From positions 124,001-188,000 of the forward strand of contig OZ220465.1 of NCBI GenBank assembly GCA_965115815.1: 64,000 nt of DNA, given 5' to 3'. Below the pieces are notes generated by a model. It worked only from the letters and a program-made list of their open reading frames with translations, did no database searches and was not told where the DNA came from. A program made the translations under genes and the position numbers. The DNA is from VXPW01 sp965115815 (GTDB lineage Bacteria > Pseudomonadota > Alphaproteobacteria > TMED109). Numbering within the stretch: position 1 is the first letter of the stretch; each line of letters starts with the position of its first letter. This document shows, piece after piece, positions 52,860-61,418 of this stretch.

Positions 52860-53411
52860 CGGGGAGGTGGCGCGCGGAGGAACCGCAAGGCGCCGGTGCG
52901 GCGCGCGATCGGGATCGGCGTGCGCGGGACGGATTCGCCGTGCGCCGGTCTGGTGGAACGGATCCCCGGCTGCCCCACGCGTTCCTGCCCGGCTTTGCGT
53001 TTCGGGGCTCGGAGCCGGTCTACCGTGATCCGCCGTACCTGCAGGCAACCCGCCGGCCGCGCCGGCGGTACCGCCACGACTACATCGACACCAACCCGGT
53101 CACGCAGCCGGAACTTCTCCAAGGTCTGCCGTGTCCGGTGAGGGTCTCGGGCCACCCTTCTGCGCGGTACGACGACCGGCTGCGGGACGGGCGCCGCATC
53201 GCCGTGGCGACGACCCAAGCCCGGATCTGCACCGAGGAGGTGGGGCTTCCCTTCGAGCCCGGACGGATGCACGCGGTCGGCTATGCCGGGCGGAACCGCA
53301 CGGGACCGTCGTCCGCGCATCCCGCGCAAGGCCGCCCATGGGGCGGCGAGGTACCGGAAGATGCCGCCGGGCGGGGCTCGCGACGATCCTGGCCGTCGAG
53401 GCCGGGGGATA
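52860..53411 (+). pseudogene. D12-class DNA N6-adenine methyltransferase relic
   Basis: Pieces in different plus-strand frames spell a phage-type adenine methylase: RKAPVRRAIGIGVRG, CAGLVERIPG, then FRGSEPVYRDPPYLQATRRP with motif IV (DPPY), RRRYRHDYIDTNPVTQPELL, GLPCPVRVSGHPSARYDDRL, CTEEVGLPFEPGRMHAVGYA, and a basic end in another frame (RIPRKAAHGAARYRKMPPGG). The N-terminal AdoMet motif (FxGxG) was not found. Several frameshifts make it non-functional. Such genes are usually prophage-borne. Confidence 0.55.
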
Positions 53412-53418
53412 GCGACGG

Positions 53419-54290
53419 TCAACGCAACGTCGCTGCGCGAGGCGTTCGAGACGGCCCAAACCCGGGTCGCGGCCCTGCGCGCGGCGGGCAAGGCGCCCGA
53501 AGAGATCGATGGCGGGATCGGCATGCGGTGCACCTTGCCGAGCCTCTTGATGGCCGTCCTGCCGGAGAAGGCTCCCGGTCGTCACCGACGGATCCCGGAC
53601 AGGCACGTTCCTGCATCGCAGGCGCGGCTGGCCCTCGAGGAGATCGGCATCCTCCCGCGCACCCCCGGCCCGCGGGTCCACGACGGCGGGGCCGCATACC
53701 ACCGGCCATGCGACCCCTGACCCACCCGCAGTGCGGGTCCCACTGGTTCAGGGAACGGACTTTCCTCGTCGATTCCCACGGCGACCGCCGAGCACGTCGG
53801 AGGAAGAACCTGCTGCGCGCGACCGGCCACCGGATCCACCCGAGCACGACCAAGACGCGGACCGCGCCCGAACGCCGCAGCGTCCTCCGGCGATACCGGA
53901 CCCGGGGAGCAACGGAACGGCCGGAACTCCCGGCCGAACGGGAAACGCGGACCGATCGCGAAGCCCGACGCACACCACCTCCGTGAGCGTCTCGCACCGC
54001 ACGAAGAGACCGTCCTGCGCTTCATGAGCGACCCGAAGGTCCGCTTCCCGCACCCCACCGGCGAGCAGAACATCCGGAGGGCAAAGGGCAGGATCCAAGG
54101 TTCGGATGCTGCCGAACCCGGCTCCACGCCGAGGCTTGGTGCCGAATCTCCGCCGATCTCACCTTCATGGCCGCACTCGGCTACCACCCTCTCGTCGCCA
54201 TCGGGATCGCACTCGACGGGAACGCCGCCGACAGGAACCACGGGCACGGCGCCAAACCCGCCTCTACGAAGGGGTGAGCCGATACCCTGT
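53419..54290 (+). pseudogene. IS66-family transposase (TnpC) relic
   Basis: The N-terminal piece reads SLREAFETAQTRVAALRAAG, KAPEEIDGGIGMRCTLPSLL, the start typical of IS66 TnpC. Internal sequence is deleted, and from about 53708 the C-terminal piece reads HPQCGSHWFRERTFLVDSHG, RRARRRKNLLRATGHRI, then in a shifted frame ETVLRFMSDPKVRFPHPTGE and QNIRRAKGRIQGS, equivalent to 'VLRFM-DP-V-FTNN-GE(Q)-IRMAKVK' of intact proteins. More shifts follow to about 54290. No IS66 ends were located. Confidence 0.68.
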
Positions 54291-54785
54291 CCCTCTAGAA
54301 TCCCCAATGAAAGGTTTCCGGCAGGTCTGCTCCGCGTTCATGGTCCGGATCTATGCCGGATCTGCAGGGAGGCGATGTCGGCTGCCCATTCAGCATCCGA
54401 TTCATGTGGATCTGCGGGACATCTGCGCAGCCCGGGTTCCTACAAGTGCCGACACTGCGGCACGACCATCAGGGGAAGACTCGGACCTGCAGGAACACTC
54501 GGCCCGCCTGCAACCATCATGGCAACGTAGGTGGCTGGCCGGCCTGCATTTCCGGCGCGATTCGCAGGTACCGTTCGGTGCTGAAGGCCGCCCCGGCGGA
54601 CACGGCGGTTCCCCGATGGCCGCGATTCTTCGAATGCCGGCGGAAAGCGACGGTCCGGCGGGCGCGGATCCGGTTCGGGCACGGGGTTGGCGCATCAACG
54701 ACGTTCCGACCGCAGCGGGCGCGCCCACGGTCGCGGAAACCCTCTCCGACGGGCCGCGGTACCGTTGCCGGATCCCCGACTCCTC
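54291..54785. other. Decayed sequence, possible zinc-ribbon fragment
   Basis: One frame holds SPGSYKCRHCGTTIRGRLG with a CxxC pair, reminiscent of the zinc ribbon of some transposases, preceded by another-frame CRICREAMSA. This is too little for an assignment. No other gene is seen. Confidence 0.35.
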
Positions 54786-54813
54786 TATAGTGCCACGGTT
54801 ATAGTGCCACGGT
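54786..54813. repeat. 14-bp perfect tandem repeat upstream of CoA-transferase genes
   Basis: TATAGTGCCACGGT occurs twice head to tail, ending 33 bases before the ATG of the CoA-transferase subunit A gene. It could be part of the promoter or operator region, or a slippage duplication. Confidence 0.5.
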
Positions 54814-54846
54814 CCGTTCCGGTCGGGCGTTGGGGGTCACGCCTGC

Positions 54847-55548
54847 ATGAACAAGGTGTATGGAGACGCAGCGGGCGCCTTGGACGGGCTCGCGAGAAAC
54901 GGCATCACGGTGATGGCCGGCGGGTTCGGGCTCTGCGGCATTCCCGAGAACCTGATCCTTGCGCTCCGGGACACGGGCGCCAGCGATCTCACGGTGGTCA
55001 GCAACAATGCCGGCGTGGACGGTGCCGGTCTCGGCCTGCTGCTCGAGACGCGGCAGATCCGGAAAATGATCTCCAGTTACGTGGGCGAGAACCGCATCTT
55101 CGCCCGCCAGTATCTTGACGGCATCCTGGAACTCGAATTCAACCCGCAGGGGACCTTGGCGGAACGCATCCGCGCCGGAGGCGCCGGCATCCCGGCGTTC
55201 TACACGGCGACCGGTGCCGGCACGACGGTGGCCGACGGCAAGGAAGTCCGTTCCTTCCGCGGCCGGGAGTACGTCATGGAAACCGGCCTAGTGGCCGACT
55301 TGGCCATCGTCAAGGCCTGGAAGGGCGATACCCGAGGCAACCTGATCTACCGCAAGACCGCCCGGAACTTCAATCCGGTGATGGCGACCGCCGGCAAGGT
55401 GACCGTGGCGGAAGTCGAGCACCTAGTCGATCCGGAGGAACTGGACGGCGACCGGATCCACACCCCCGGAATCTACGTCGACCGCATCCTGCAGGGATCC
55501 GGCTACAGCCGGGTAATCGAGCACCGGACCACCCGGCCCCGGCCCTGA
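54847..55548 (+). CDS. scoA: 3-oxoacid CoA-transferase, subunit A
   Basis: The 233-residue alpha subunit of a family I CoA-transferase (succinyl-CoA:3-ketoacid or acetate:acetoacetyl type) moves CoA between carboxylic acids. The CoA-binding glycine signature appears early as ITVMAGGFGLCGIPENLILA, followed by LTVVSNNAGVDGAGLGLLL, ENRIFARQYLDGILELEFNP and the GAGIPAFYTATGAGT loop. The start MNKVYGDAAGAL is at 54847 (ribosome-binding site weak; GGGGGTCACG upstream). Subunit B follows after 21 bases. Together they probably allow use of ketone bodies or keto acids. All expected parts are present. Confidence 0.94.
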   Translation: MNKVYGDAAGALDGLARNGITVMAGGFGLCGIPENLILALRDTGASDLTVVSNNAGVDGAGLGLLLETRQIRKMISSYVGENRIFARQYLDGILELEFNPQGTLAERIRAGGAGIPAFYTATGAGTTVADGKEVRSFRGREYVMETGLVADLAIVKAWKGDTRGNLIYRKTARNFNPVMATAGKVTVAEVEHLVDPEELDGDRIHTPGIYVDRILQGSGYSRVIEHRTTRPRP

Positions 55549-55569
55549 GCCGACGAACGGAGACCCCTC

Positions 55570-56214
55570 ATGCCCTGGAATCGAGATGCCATCTGTGCGC
55601 GTGCCGCCCGGGAGCTCCGGGACGGCTTCTACGTGAACCTCGGGATCGGCATGCCCACGGAAGTGGCGAACTTCGTTCCCGAGGACATGGACATCACGCT
55701 TCAGAGCGAGAACGGCCTGCTCGGCATGGGGCCGTTTCCCTACGACGACGAGGTGGATCCCGACCTGATCAACGCCGGCAAGCAAACGGTCTCCGAGCTT
55801 CCCGACACCAGCTATTTTTCGAGTGCCGAGAGCTTTGCGATGATCCGGGGCGGCCACGTGGATCTCTCCATCCTCGGCGCCATGCAGGTCTCGGCCGGCG
55901 GCGACCTCGCCAACTGGACCATCCCCGGCAAGATGGTCAAGGGAATGGGAGGCGCCATGGATCTCGTCGCCGGCGTCGGCCGGGTGATCGTGGTCATGGA
56001 GCATGTCGCCCGTGACGGCAGCCCGAAATTGGTGGAGTCCTGCACGCTGCCGCTGACCGGACGTGCGTGCGTCGATCTCGTGATCACGGACCTCGGCGTC
56101 TTTGCGCCCGAGGACGGTGTGGTGCAGGTCGTGGAACTCTCGCCGGGCGTGCAGTTCGATGAGGTCGAGGCGAAGACCACAGCCCCGCTTGCCGAAACGC
56201 GTCGTGCCGCCTGA
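55570..56214 (+). CDS. scoB: 3-oxoacid CoA-transferase, subunit B
   Basis: The 214-residue beta subunit carries the catalytic glutamate in QSENGLLGMGPFP (residues about 47-59), which forms the CoA thioester. Other features are DGFYVNLGIGMPTEVANFVP, FSSAESFAMIRGGHVDLSIL, and GKMVKGMGGAMDLVAGVGRV. The start ATG at 55570 is preceded by CGGAGACC (GGAG about 7 bases away). It forms an operon with subunit A and ends 5 bp before the tRNA-Arg gene's CCA on the opposite strand. Intact. Confidence 0.94.
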   Translation: MPWNRDAICARAARELRDGFYVNLGIGMPTEVANFVPEDMDITLQSENGLLGMGPFPYDDEVDPDLINAGKQTVSELPDTSYFSSAESFAMIRGGHVDLSILGAMQVSAGGDLANWTIPGKMVKGMGGAMDLVAGVGRVIVVMEHVARDGSPKLVESCTLPLTGRACVDLVITDLGVFAPEDGVVQVVELSPGVQFDEVEAKTTAPLAETRRAA

Positions 56215-56219
56215 GTGAA

Positions 56220-56296
56220 TGGCGCGCCCTGCAGGACTCGAACCTGCGACCTGCGGTTTAGAAGACCGCTGCTCTGTCCAACTGAGCTAAGGGCGC
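56220..56296 (-). tRNA. tRNA-Arg (anticodon TCT)
   Basis: Reading the minus strand from 56296: acceptor GCGCCCT, D-arm GCTCAGTTGGACAGAGC, anticodon stem GCGGT/ACCGC with loop CTTCTAA (anticodon TCT, reads AGA), T-arm GCAGGTTCGAGTCCTGC, acceptor 3' strand AGGGCGC, discriminator G and an encoded CCA. All stems pair. No integrated element uses it as an attachment site here. Confidence 0.95.
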
Positions 56297-57070
56297 GGAT
56301 CCGGCCCGGCGGGGATCGGCCTCCGGGTGCGCCGGCACCGGCAGATTCGGGGAATCCTACCGTGACCGGCCGGCGGCGCCAAATCCGCGGGCGAACTCCG
56401 GTCCGTCCGGGAGCGCCCGCCATCGGTCCCTTCGGAGCCGGATCCCGAATCCGGCCCCGGGCCGGGGTTCCGGACCCCATCGCTGCACGGAGAGAGAAGG
56501 TTCCGCGCGCCGTTTCGCGTCCGGAACCGTGAATCGACCGGACGGTTCATCCCGCGCATGCATGCGACCGGCGACGGCTCTCCGTGATCGGGCATCGGCA
56601 GCTCCCGCGCGGTTCCCCGGGCGGCACAGGGGGACCCGCCGGACCGCACCGTTCGCGCCCGCACGGCACCGAATGCGGGCCTCGCGCCCGCACTTCGTCG
56701 ATACGACAGCTTGGTGGGCCGACGCGATCGACGAATGGAACTCCCGACCGGCGGCAACGGGACCGTTCCGCCGATCGATCGCGCAGGCAGGGTGCGGCCA
56801 TCCTTCGGAACCGCGGGCCGGAACGCGAGCACCCTTTCGCCGGCCATCCGCCCTTCCCGGCACCTCGGTCGGAGAACGCGCGACCGCGGAACCGGGGCTT
56901 TCCCTAGCCCCGTCAGGGAGCGATGATCCGGTCGGGGCGCGGGCCAGGGAGATGGACAGACCCCCGTCGCTCGGATAGGTTCGCAGGATTCCGGCTGACG
57001 CTCCGTCGTCCTGCCCGGCGTCTCCAGCCTGCATCTGCTGTCCAGCCCACCCGCCGTCGCGAGCGAAGCC
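56297..57070. other. Intergenic region upstream of metK
   Basis: About 770 bases of GC-rich sequence. Frames on both strands are Arg-rich and lack motifs. I looked for a SAM-responsive riboswitch before metK but could not identify a known fold with confidence. The metK promoter should lie near its 3' end. Confidence 0.45.
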
Positions 57071-58246
57071 TTGTCGACCCACCTCTTTACCAGCGAGTCC
57101 GTATCCGAAGGCCATCCGGACAAGGTCTGTGACCAGATTTCGGACACGCTGGTCGATCTCATCCTTGAGAACTCCGGGAATCCGCGCGCGTCGCGCGCGG
57201 CCTGCGAGGCGATCACGACCACCAACCTAGTGCTCGTCGCCGGCGAAACCCGGGGACTGACGCTGTCGCCCAACGCCGTCGAGGCCGCGGTGCGGCAAAC
57301 GATCCGCGCCATCGGCTACGAGCAGGAATCGTTTCACTGGCGGAACTTCGAATTCGACTACCGGCTCCACGAGCAGTCCGCAGACATCGCGCAGGGCGTC
57401 GATGCCGCCGACCGGGCGGAAGAGGGGGCTGGCGATCAAGGGCTGATGTTCGGTCATGCGTGCGCCGAGACGGAAGACGCCCTCATGCCGGCCGCACTGC
57501 ACTACAGCAACCAGATTCTCCTGCACCTCCGGAACTCCCGGCACGCGGGGGTGGTCGACGGTCTGGGGCCGGACGCCAAGTCGCAGGTCACGCTTCGGTA
57601 CCAGGATCGACGCCCGGTGGGAGTCGAAAAGATCGTGGTCTCCAGCCAGCACGACGCGAACCTGACGCCGGCCGGGGTCCGGGACCGAATCCTCCCGTCC
57701 GTGGAGGCCGTGCTCCCGAACGGGTGGCTGCCGCCGTCCTCGGCCATTCTCATCAACCCGACCGGCAAGTTCGTCGCCGGCGGTCCCGATGCAGACACCG
57801 GAGTCACCGGCCGCAAGATCATTGTCGATACCTATGGCGGCGCCTGCCCCCACGGCGGCGGCGCGTTCTCCGGCAAGGATGCCACCAAGGTGGACCGCTC
57901 GGCCGCCTACGCCGCCCGGTACCTGGCCAAGAACATCGTGGCGGCCGGACTTGCGGATGCCTGTACGATCCAGCTGGCCTATGCCATCGGAGTGGCGGAA
58001 CCGGTCTCAGTACGCGTGCAGACCGATCGGGGCCCGGAACGCGACGCGGCGCTGACGCGGGTACTGGCGGAGGGGCGCGTGTTCTCGCTGCGGCCGGGAG
58101 ACATCCGGGAACAGCTGGGCCTCTACCGTCCGATCTTTCGCCGTACGGCCGCGTACGGACATTTCGGCCGGGCGCCGGAAGCGGACGGCGGCTTCAGCTG
58201 GGAACACACCGACCGGATCGACGCCCTTCGTGACGCCCTCGGCTGA
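57071..58246 (+). CDS. metK: S-adenosylmethionine synthetase
   Basis: The 391-residue enzyme makes AdoMet from methionine and ATP. The N-terminal signature FTSESVSEGHPDKVCDQISD, the ATP motif GAGDQGLMFGHA, the GGGAFSGKDATKVDRS phosphate loop, and SAYAARYLAKNIVAAGLAD-type helix (AAYAARYLAKNIVAAGLADA) are all present. Length is normal. The start is TTG at 57071, giving the conserved MSTHLFTSE; no better start lies nearby. The 3' end overlaps trmB by 17 bp. Adjacent metK and trmB are common in Alphaproteobacteria. No ribosome-binding site stands out, so expression may be tuned low. Confidence 0.96.
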   Translation: MSTHLFTSESVSEGHPDKVCDQISDTLVDLILENSGNPRASRAACEAITTTNLVLVAGETRGLTLSPNAVEAAVRQTIRAIGYEQESFHWRNFEFDYRLHEQSADIAQGVDAADRAEEGAGDQGLMFGHACAETEDALMPAALHYSNQILLHLRNSRHAGVVDGLGPDAKSQVTLRYQDRRPVGVEKIVVSSQHDANLTPAGVRDRILPSVEAVLPNGWLPPSSAILINPTGKFVAGGPDADTGVTGRKIIVDTYGGACPHGGGAFSGKDATKVDRSAAYAARYLAKNIVAAGLADACTIQLAYAIGVAEPVSVRVQTDRGPERDAALTRVLAEGRVFSLRPGDIREQLGLYRPIFRRTAAYGHFGRAPEADGGFSWEHTDRIDALRDALG

Positions 58247-59048
58247 GGTTCCACGATACCGCTGCTACGGGCGCCGCCGGCGCGGCGGCCTGCGACCGGG
58301 ACGACGGGCCGTGCTCGAGCACCTGCTGCCGGAGCTCTCGATCGGCCCCGCCCAGCTGGCCGGCTCCCTCGAACCCACGTCCCTGTTCGCGCGCGCAGTC
58401 GCGGAAACTTGGCTCGAAATCGGTTTCGGCAGCGGCGAGCACCTGGTCGCTCAGGCCGGCGCGCATCCCGACATCGGGTTCCTCGGGTGCGAACCGTATC
58501 GCAACGGGGTCGCGGCCCTGCTGGCCCTGCTGCCGGCCGCCGACCGCGGCCGCACCCGAATCCTGGCGAACGACGCCCGCCTGCTGCTCGACGCCCTCGC
58601 CCCGGCCTCGATCGCTCGCGTCTTCCTGCTGTTTCCTGATCCTTGGCCCAAGCGCCGGCACGCAAAGCGGAGATTCGTGCAGGTCCGGACTCTCGACCAG
58701 CTGGCGCGGATCATGGAACCGGGGGCGCATCTTCGAATCGCCAGCGATCACCCGGTCTGCCAGCAGTGGGTCCTCCGGCAGCTGCTGGACCATCCCCGGT
58801 TCGAGTGGGCCGCCCGGCGGCCGGCGGACTTCCTCAGGCCGCCCGCTGACTGGTACGGAACCCGCTACGAAACCCGCAACGCTCCCGGAGCGGACCGCCC
58901 GCTGTACCTGGAGTTCACCCGCAGGCCGGCAAATGGCCGGACCGCGGCTACGGCGCCCGGTGCCGACCAGCAGGACCGTTCCGGACCGTTCGGCGACCTG
59001 CCCGCGGCACCCGATCCCGGTTCCGAAACGCCCGTGCCGACAACCTGA
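58230..59048 (+). CDS. trmB: tRNA (guanine-N7)-methyltransferase
   Basis: TrmB methylates G46 in the variable loop of tRNAs using AdoMet, so its coupling to metK is sensible. The 272-residue protein shows WLEIGFGSGEHL (AdoMet motif I), FLGCEPYRNGVAALLALL, RVFLLFPDPWPKRRHAKRR (catalytic and binding motif, near residue 135) and WYGTRYETRN near the C-terminus. The start is GTG at 58230, inside metK. A low-complexity tail of about 40 residues (ATAPGADQQDRSGPFGDLPA) extends beyond the usual end. Intact. Confidence 0.94.
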   Translation: MTPSAEVPRYRCYGRRRRGGLRPGRRAVLEHLLPELSIGPAQLAGSLEPTSLFARAVAETWLEIGFGSGEHLVAQAGAHPDIGFLGCEPYRNGVAALLALLPAADRGRTRILANDARLLLDALAPASIARVFLLFPDPWPKRRHAKRRFVQVRTLDQLARIMEPGAHLRIASDHPVCQQWVLRQLLDHPRFEWAARRPADFLRPPADWYGTRYETRNAPGADRPLYLEFTRRPANGRTAATAPGADQQDRSGPFGDLPAAPDPGSETPVPTT

Positions 59049-59130
59049 CCGGCTCCCTCAACCCATGTTTAACGAGATTTCGCCGATTCGGGCTCGAAAT
59101 CGCCGATTTCCGGGGTTCTGATCGAAGAAA

Positions 59131-59149
59131 ACCCTTGGAAAACAAGGGT
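59131..59149. terminator. Hairpin after trmB
   Basis: ACCCTTG pairs with CAAGGGT around GAAAA, 82 bases after the trmB stop. On the minus strand it is followed by TTTTCTT, so it would work best as a terminator for leftward transcription; it may act in both directions. Confidence 0.4.
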
Positions 59150-59286
59150 CCTTCTGTCGGGGGCCTCCAAAGTGGTGCCATGTTCTTTTGGAGACCCCTT
59201 GCAGCCGGCCGAATCGGCATTAGGTTGGGTGCAGGTTCCTTCGACGGACCCGAACCGGCGGCCGCAAGGGTCGCTCCTACCCCCCA

Positions 59287-59461
59287 CGGTGATCCCACGT
59301 TGATTCCGAGACGCGGAATCCGAGTGCGTTGGGGCTTGCGTCATCACAGATCGCCCCTTGATCGCAATTTTTCGCGCCGAGAGGGTCTAATGGAGCCTTG
59401 GCAGCACGATTGCAGCGCGACGCAGACCGAAAAAATCTCGCCGATCGCCGCTGGATTAGCA
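59287..59461. repeat. ~175-bp dispersed repeat, copy 1
   Basis: Shares many identical blocks with 60729-60901, in the same orientation: ATCACAGATCGCC, ATCGCAAT, GGAGCCTTGG or GAGCCTTGG, CACGATTGCAGCGCGACGCA, AAAATCTCGCC. I estimate 75-80% identity by eye. No ORF is conserved. It may be a decayed mobile element or duplicated spacer. Confidence 0.55.
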
Positions 59462-59498
59462 GCGTGGGATCGTCGTGCTCCTACACCCCCTGCCGGTC

Positions 59499-59534
59499 AA
59501 TGGCATTCGGATAAGTTTTTTCCGGCATTCGAAT
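59499..59534 (+). repeat. Dispersed ~35-bp motif, copy 2
   Basis: CAATGGCATTCGGATAAG, a T-run, then CCGGCATTCGAATA. Same motif as at 24499. It ends 2 bases before the IS5-family element, and its last TAA is the element's target duplication. Confidence 0.5.
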
Positions 59535-59536
59535 AA

Positions 59537-60492
59537 GAGCCTGTGCGGAAACTATGGAGCGGCCCCGATTCGAGCCTCTACGATGTGGTTGGCGACGACA
59601 TTGGGAGGATGCCATGGCTTGGAGCGAGACCGCTCGTGCGAAGGATCAGCGTCGGGGAAACCGCTTCGAACGCGATCGGACCGACGCGGAATGGGCTCGT
59701 TTGGAGCCGCTGCTTCCGGCACCGTCGTCGACGGGTCGTCCCCGTGAGGTAGACCTGCGCGAGGTAGTGAACGCGCTGCTGTATCAGCTGATGACGGGTT
59801 ACCAGTGGCGTGCGCTCCCGCCTTGTGTTCCCGCGACTTCGACGGTCCGGTACTACGGTTACCGATGGCGTGACCGGGGTCTGTATGGGGATCTCGTGGC
59901 GGCGTTGCGGGGTCCGGCCCGGGAGCTGGGGGCCGGCGTTCGACGACGACGGCGGGGGGGATCGACCGTCCGTCCGTGAAGACGACGGAGAGCGGTGGGC
60001 CGAGTGGCTGTGACGGCGGGAACAAGATCCAGGGGAGAACGCGGCACGCAGGGGTCGACACCCGCGGGCTCCCCCTGGTCCTGCAGGTGCACCCCGCCAA
60101 CGTGCAGGATCGGGAGGGTGCGCCGGCGGTCCTCGCCGAACTGCGCACGACCCTGCCGAGCTTGCAGAAGGTCTGGGCAGACGGAGGGTACCGCGGCCCC
60201 CAACGGGCCCAAGCCCGGGCCGCGAGGCCGGACGCCCCGGACCTCGAGATCGTGACCCAACCCAAGGGACCGAAGGGTTTCGAGGTGCTTCCGCGACGCT
60301 GGATCGTCGAGCGGTTTTTCGGCTGGCTGGGCCGCTGCCGACGTCGGGCGAAGGACGATGAACGACGGCTGGAGAGCTCGCGGGCAGGGCTGCAACGGGC
60401 CGTGATCCGCATCCTGGTGCGCCGCCTCGGACGGGCCGAAACTCTCGGCAAAACCGTAACCTGCTGATTATATGGAGTTTTGAATCATGCTC
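59537..60492 (+). mobile_element. IS5-family element (IS427-like), complete, TAA duplication
   Basis: The 956-bp element starts GAGCCTGTGCGGAAACT and ends with the complement of GAGCATGATTCAAAACT. It is flanked by TAA on both sides (59534-59536 and 60493-60495). The unlike ends explain how MITE-A, which has two copies of the left-type end, could be mobilised. It carries one frameshifted transposase gene. Confidence 0.85.
59614..60467 (+). pseudogene. IS5-family transposase, one frameshift
   Basis: ATG at 59614 (GGGAGGATGCC upstream) starts MAWSETARAKDQRRGNRFER, and the N-terminal domain runs through TDAEWARLEPLLPAPS and YYGYRWRDRGLYGDLVAALR to PARELGAG. Compared with the copies at 11443 and 50213 one base is missing near 59928 (GCTGGGGGCC instead of GCTGGAGGGCC). 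The catalytic half therefore continues in another frame: GGDRPSVKTTESGG, VWADGGYRGPQ, RRWIVERFFGWLGR to 60467. A G7 run just before the first Asp might allow slippage back into frame, but the comparison favours mutation. Confidence 0.8.
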
Positions 60493-60648
60493 TAATGTCC
60501 GTCCGCCGCCTTTCGCTGTCCGCCCGGAACGCGTTGAGGGTACTTTCGAGGCTGGCTTGCAGAGTACTCATCTGCTCCTCCAGCACGGCATTCCGCTTGT
60601 CGAGTTCGTGGTTGTCCGGCGCGCGTCTCCCGTGAATGATCCGACGCT
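60490..60648 (-). pseudogene. Coiled-coil protein fragment cut by the IS
   Basis: The minus-strand frame reads DNHELDKRNAVLEEQMSTLQ, then ASLESTLNAFRADSERRRTD, with heptad-like hydrophobic spacing. It is closed by a TAG formed at the IS junction. There is no start codon upstream (TAG precedes). It looks like a real protein segment whose 3' part was displaced by the IS5-family insertion, but no continuation is seen on the other side. Confidence 0.4.
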
Positions 60649-60728
60649 AGTTGCCGACACGAACCACCGGTCGCCCCCGTGCGATCGCGATGAACAGGAA
60701 GTGCCGCAGCCACCGGGTCCACGCACGA

Positions 60729-60901
60729 CGATCCCATGCTGATTCGGAGATGCGAAACCCGAATGCGTGGGGGCTCGGCTCATCACAGATCGCCTCCTTG
60801 AGATCGCAATGTTCGGGCCAAGAAGGCCCCATCGAGCCTTGGTGGCACGATTGCAGCGCGACGCAAACTGAGAAAATCTCGCCAGTCGTCGCCGGATCGG
60901 G
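60729..60901. repeat. ~175-bp dispersed repeat, copy 2
   Basis: The partner of 59287-59461 (same orientation), about 1.44 kb away with the IS5-family element between them. Confidence 0.55.
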
Positions 60902-61418
60902 AGCGTGGGATCACCGTGGGTCCACGATGTCATGGGGGCCACTCCGAAATCCATGAGTGTGAATGCTTTTCGGGCAGCCCGGACGGATACCACGGAGGGC
61001 TCGGTAAGTCCAGTGGTGCGGGCGAAGTCCGGAATGCCGGTCCATGCGATCCGGCCGTGGCCGACAGGGTATCGCTATGCTGCGGGTAGGATCGTGCACG
61101 CGGTCTCCGTTTTCGGTCGATGGCAGTTCCGGCAGGACTGCAGCCGGTTATCCGCCCGACCACCGAAACCGGGGGGATCGTGAGCTTCCTGCAACCGCGT
61201 CGGGCAGGTGGAACGGTTCCTTTCGAACGCAACCGGATGGGAAGCACTCGGCCGGCCGCAGAGCGCGCGAACGCGTCGTCGATCGGTGCGGACGCCGGTT
61301 CCGGAAAGCGGATGGCAGGACGGGTGGGGCAAGTCTCGATTGCCGGCGCCTTGGATCGGACGGGATCGGACGGGACGGCCGTCGGCACGGACGCAGGGAT
61401 GGCCCCAGCAGGAACGAG
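60902..61418. other. Upstream region of the hydroxy-acid oxidase gene; no gene seen
   Basis: Just over 500 bases with no supported ORF. Frames on both strands overlap and lack motifs. The promoter of the gene at 61419 is presumably here but not recognisable. Confidence 0.4.

Noticed and set aside
56960..57070. SAM or SAH riboswitch upstream of metK
   Set aside because: I looked for the conserved loops of known SAM riboswitch classes and could not match them with confidence; a covariance-model search would decide.
58123..58793. Minus-strand ORFs over trmB
   Set aside because: Shadows of the trmB coding sequence.
59935..59960. Programmed frameshifting at the G7 run in the IS5-family transposase
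   Set aside because: Other copies (11443-12147 and 50213-50342) are continuous in one frame here, and a single missing base just upstream explains the shift.
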